Assembly (NCBI GenBank): GCA_020344295.1
Contig: CP070819.1
Location: forward strand, 1,266,822 to 1,274,378
Reading direction: 5' to 3'
DNA from: Dehalococcoidia bacterium
GTDB lineage: Bacteria; Chloroflexota; Dehalococcoidia; SZUA-161
DNA: 7,557 nucleotides
The translations under genes were made by a program, and so were the position numbers. The notes under the pieces are model-generated. The model did no database searches. It had not been told where the DNA came from and saw only the letters and a list, made by a program, of their open reading frames with translations. The number at the start of each line of letters is the position of its first letter. Positions within the stretch are counted from its first letter, which is position 1. Shown here piece by piece: positions 6,110 to 7,557 of this stretch.

Positions 6110-6772
6110 ATGGTAGACTATGAAGGAGCTAAACCCGCTGCTGAGGGAATAACCGCCACTACCGACCGGTCAAATGAAATCCCACCTTCAGATACGAAGA
6201 CCGGATTTCGTAAAAAGAAGCGCCTTTTATATATATCCCTGCTGGTTATTGGTGTCCTGGTTATAGTGCTGGTGACTATTCTGATTCAGAGACCGGACAA
6301 TCCCGTAGAATATGCTCGCTCCATTGGATATGGCGGTGTATTTCTTATGGGTCTGATCGGTAGTGCATCTCCGGTTTGGCCGCTGCCCGGCTCGTGGGCT
6401 GCAGGACTGGGTGCGGCTTTTGGGCTGAATCCGTTCCTAGTAGGACTGGCCGCAGGATTCGGTGAACCGATAGGTGAGCTTTCGGGATATACTGCCGGTT
6501 ACGGCGGTCAGATAGCCGTAAACAAGTGGAAGCGGTATGCTCAGATTGAGAACTGGATGAGGAGGCATGGCGGTATTACCATATTCATTGTATCGGCAAT
6601 ACCAAACTTCTTTATCAAACTGGCGACTATCGCCGCCGGCGCGCTTCGCTATCCGCTGTGGCGGTTTTTCATCTTCTGCTGGGGTGGTAAAACCATCAAA
6701 TCCTGGGGATTCGCCTTTGTAGGCGCGGCCTTCTCCGAATGGCTCATAGACCTTTTCGAAGGTACCCTCTAG
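6110..6772 (+). CDS. VTT-domain (SNARE-associated / DedA-like) membrane protein
   Basis: A 220-residue protein. Residues 1-33 are polar, rich in Thr, Glu, Pro and Ser, and end in a basic stop-transfer cluster (FRKKKR, 33-38), so the N-terminus should be cytoplasmic. A hydrophobic helix spans about 39-59. The VTT domain follows: PVWPLPGSW (88-96), GLNPFLVGL (105-113), GEPIGELSGYTAG (118-130) and SAIPNFFIKLATIAAG (162-177), with helices near 74-86, 97-116, 155-177 and 183-206. Bacterial VTT/DedA proteins act in lipid carrier recycling (undecaprenyl phosphate or phosphatidylethanolamine transport) and membrane homeostasis. This copy belongs to the divergent SNARE-associated branch, so its substrate is not known. 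The ATG has no Shine-Dalgarno sequence. An in-frame stop (TAG) lies 33 bases upstream and no other start is near. It is divergent from the radical SAM gene, 71 bases apart, and is followed by a 139-base gap. Confidence 0.85.
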   Translation: MVDYEGAKPAAEGITATTDRSNEIPPSDTKTGFRKKKRLLYISLLVIGVLVIVLVTILIQRPDNPVEYARSIGYGGVFLMGLIGSASPVWPLPGSWAAGLGAAFGLNPFLVGLAAGFGEPIGELSGYTAGYGGQIAVNKWKRYAQIENWMRRHGGITIFIVSAIPNFFIKLATIAAGALRYPLWRFFIFCWGGKTIKSWGFAFVGAAFSEWLIDLFEGTL

Positions 6773-6849
6773 ACATTTCATATATCTATTAGTATTCCCC
6801 TGAAATACGCCTCGATGTAATCCGCCTGTCTATTAATCCAAGTCGCTAT

Positions 6850-6878
6850 TTGCTGCTTATACCGCATTACGGTAAAAT
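6850..6878 (+). promoter_or_regulatory. Sigma70-like promoter candidate for the nuclease-like gene
   Basis: TTGCTG (6850-6855) and TAAAAT (6873-6878, five of six to TATAAT) are 17 bases apart. Transcription from about 6885 would give a 27-base leader containing GAGGG (6900-6904) at 7 bases from the ATG. The arrangement mirrors the ilvE candidate at 883-911. Confidence 0.45.
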
Positions 6879-6911
6879 CAGGTCGGTAATTTCCCGCGCG
6901 AGGGTGATGGT

Positions 6912-7397
6912 ATGGATAATCTGCTGGTTGCGCTGACCGCAATACTGATTGTGATGCTCCTTTTCGTAATTACACTGCTCATTAAGCCGAGGAAGGTTGA
7001 GGTTCCTGAGATAGAGGATCTTGAGAAGAAGCTGCGCTTCGCATTGGCATCCGCCGACTCGGTGAAGGAGGTCCAGGAGGTACTGGAGGGTATGCCCCGC
7101 GAATTGATGCTTTCCATAACCAGGAGCCTGGGCAAGAGAACGGGGAAGCTGAACGAGCTTCTGGCCACCTTCGAGCTGACGAAGTATGACCGTCTTTTCT
7201 ACCTGGGCGACCCTATCGACTTCGTTGGCATCAAGTACGATGAGGGCATAGACTTCATCGAGGTCAAGACTGGAAGGTTTAGACTCACCGAGGACGAAAG
7301 AAAGCTGCGCGAGCTTGTCGATGACGGCCGGGTAAATTACATACCACTGATCGTTGAGCGCATCGGCATCGCCGAAGAGGTTGATACGGTAGAATAG
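6912..7397 (+). CDS. Membrane-anchored PD-(D/E)XK endonuclease-like protein (Holliday-junction-resolvase-related)
   Basis: A 161-residue protein with one N-terminal hydrophobic helix (about 4-24) followed by KPRK, so the rest should be cytoplasmic. Residues 33-90 are charged and helical in character. The C-terminal domain reads GDPIDFVGIKYD (99-110), then FIEVKTG (115-121) and LTEDERKLRELVDDGRVNYIPL (125-146 region). D103, E117 and K119 give the D...E-x-K arrangement of the PD-(D/E)XK nuclease fold. The pattern of EVKTG followed by ERK...LV..GRV resembles proteins annotated as endonucleases related to archaeal Holliday junction resolvases (COG4741). A nuclease role in DNA processing is inferred; activity and substrate are unproven for this group. 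It sits 68 bases upstream of uvrB on the same strand, which supports a link to DNA repair. Start choice: GAGGG lies 7 bases before the ATG, and the ATG at 6907 is out of frame and soon closes. Confidence 0.82.
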   Translation: MDNLLVALTAILIVMLLFVITLLIKPRKVEVPEIEDLEKKLRFALASADSVKEVQEVLEGMPRELMLSITRSLGKRTGKLNELLATFELTKYDRLFYLGDPIDFVGIKYDEGIDFIEVKTGRFRLTEDERKLRELVDDGRVNYIPLIVERIGIAEEVDTVE

Positions 7398-7420
7398 ATA
7401 GTACCTAACACAGTGATCTT

Positions 7421-7436
7421 TTTGGTAAATTCCAAA
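7421..7436. promoter_or_regulatory. Inverted repeat upstream of uvrB, possible operator
   Basis: TTTGG and CCAAA form perfect 5-base arms around a 6-base centre (TAAATT). The left arm also begins a TTGGTAA element (7422-7428) that recurs in direct orientation at 7453-7459, 31 bases away or about three helical turns. It does not match the GAAC-N4-GTTC or CTG-N10-CAG LexA boxes known from other bacteria. No T-run follows, so it is not a terminator for the nuclease gene. Confidence 0.3.
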
Positions 7437-7448
7437 GTTATTAAATAG

Positions 7449-7460
7449 TATATTGGTAAT
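7449..7460 (+). promoter_or_regulatory. -10-like element close to the uvrB start
   Basis: TATATT (7449-7454) is followed by GGTAAT and, five bases later, by the uvrB ATG at 7466. A transcript starting at about 7461 would have a leader of at most a few bases. No Shine-Dalgarno sequence is visible. No good -35 box is found at 15-19 bases. The same TATATT/GGTAAT pairing precedes the gene at 1960. Confidence 0.35.
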
Positions 7461-7465
7461 TTAAT

Positions 7466-7557
7466 ATGTCAGATTTCAAAATATTTTCCGATTTCGGCCT
7501 CACCGGTGACCAGCCCCAGGCGGTGGATAAGCTTGTGGCAGGTATGGAGCAGAACCA
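7466..7557 (+). CDS. uvrB: UvrABC excision nuclease subunit B, N-terminal fragment (runs off right edge)
   Basis: Thirty complete codons are visible before the window ends. The protein begins [20 protein letters not shown] and continues [10 protein letters not shown]. This is the highly conserved UvrB N-terminus, including the F-x-x-TGDQPQAI-type Q motif that contacts adenine ahead of the Walker A motif (not yet reached at the edge). UvrB is the cytoplasmic helicase-like damage-verification subunit of nucleotide excision repair; it is loaded by UvrA and recruits UvrC. The ATG has no Shine-Dalgarno site and is preceded by AT-rich DNA with a -10-like box and an inverted repeat. The upstream nuclease-like gene lies on the same strand. 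The assignment is secure despite the short length, because this N-terminal block is specific to UvrB. Confidence 0.93.
   Translation, partial: MSDFKIFSDFGLTGDQPQAVDKLVAGMEQN

Noticed and set aside
6775..6804. TTTCA ... TGAAA inverted repeat after the VTT gene as a terminator
   Set aside because: The arms are only 5 bases with a 20-base loop, and no run of T follows.
6838..6911. Possible riboswitch or small RNA in the leader of the nuclease gene
   Set aside because: The predicted leader is only about 27 bases and the gap shows no stable stem. A simple promoter and ribosome site explain it.
6437..7168. Minus-strand open frames of about 100 codons opposite the VTT and nuclease genes
   Set aside because: They are antisense shadows of well-supported plus-strand genes, with no conserved motif.

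Overview
The window looks like ordinary chromosomal DNA from a bacterium with roughly balanced base composition. My best guess is a member of the Chloroflexota close to Dehalococcoidia. This is inferred from the mix of gene families: a geranylgeranyl-reductase-like flavoprotein, a dolichyl-phosphate-mannosyltransferase-like enzyme fused to a GtrA domain, a VTT/DedA-type membrane protein, a TIGR03960 radical SAM protein, and a Holliday-junction-resolvase-like nuclease beside uvrB. No phage genes, insertion sequences, CRISPR arrays, rRNA genes or tRNA genes are visible, and no gene-free stretch exceeds about 210 bases.

Layout. Bases 1-733 (minus strand) hold the N-terminal 244 codons of an FAD-dependent oxidoreductase that starts with TTG and runs off the left edge. 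A divergent intergenic region (734-940) separates it from ilvE (941-1855, plus). After a 104-base gap containing a perfect 13-base dyad comes a tight three-gene cluster on the plus strand: a GT2-GtrA fusion (1960-3093), a small three-helix membrane protein of unknown function (3109-3522) and a PAP2-superfamily protein (3522-4133). The TIGR03960 radical SAM gene (4176-6038, minus) converges on that cluster with only 42 bases between them. Divergent from it are a VTT-domain membrane protein (6110-6772), a membrane-anchored PD-(D/E)XK nuclease-like protein (6912-7397) and the first 30 codons of uvrB (7466 to the right edge).

How the genes may work together. The GT2-GtrA, small membrane protein and PAP2 genes look like a polyprenyl-phosphate sugar module: charging the lipid carrier, flipping it, and recycling or handling the lipid phosphate. 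The PAP2 protein lacks the conserved histidine of its second motif, so its catalytic activity is uncertain. The nuclease-like protein and UvrB form a DNA-repair neighbourhood. The other genes are metabolic (IlvE, isoprenoid-type reductase) or of unknown role (TIGR03960).

Expression signals fall into two classes. Three genes (the oxidoreductase, ilvE and the nuclease) have clear Shine-Dalgarno sequences. Three others (GT2-GtrA, VTT protein, uvrB) have none and instead show a -10-like element immediately before the ATG, which suggests leaderless mRNAs. I found no convincing new multi-gene system. The best leads are the PAP2 variant, the near-duplicate halves of the GtrA domain, the nuclease-uvrB pair and the small dyads.
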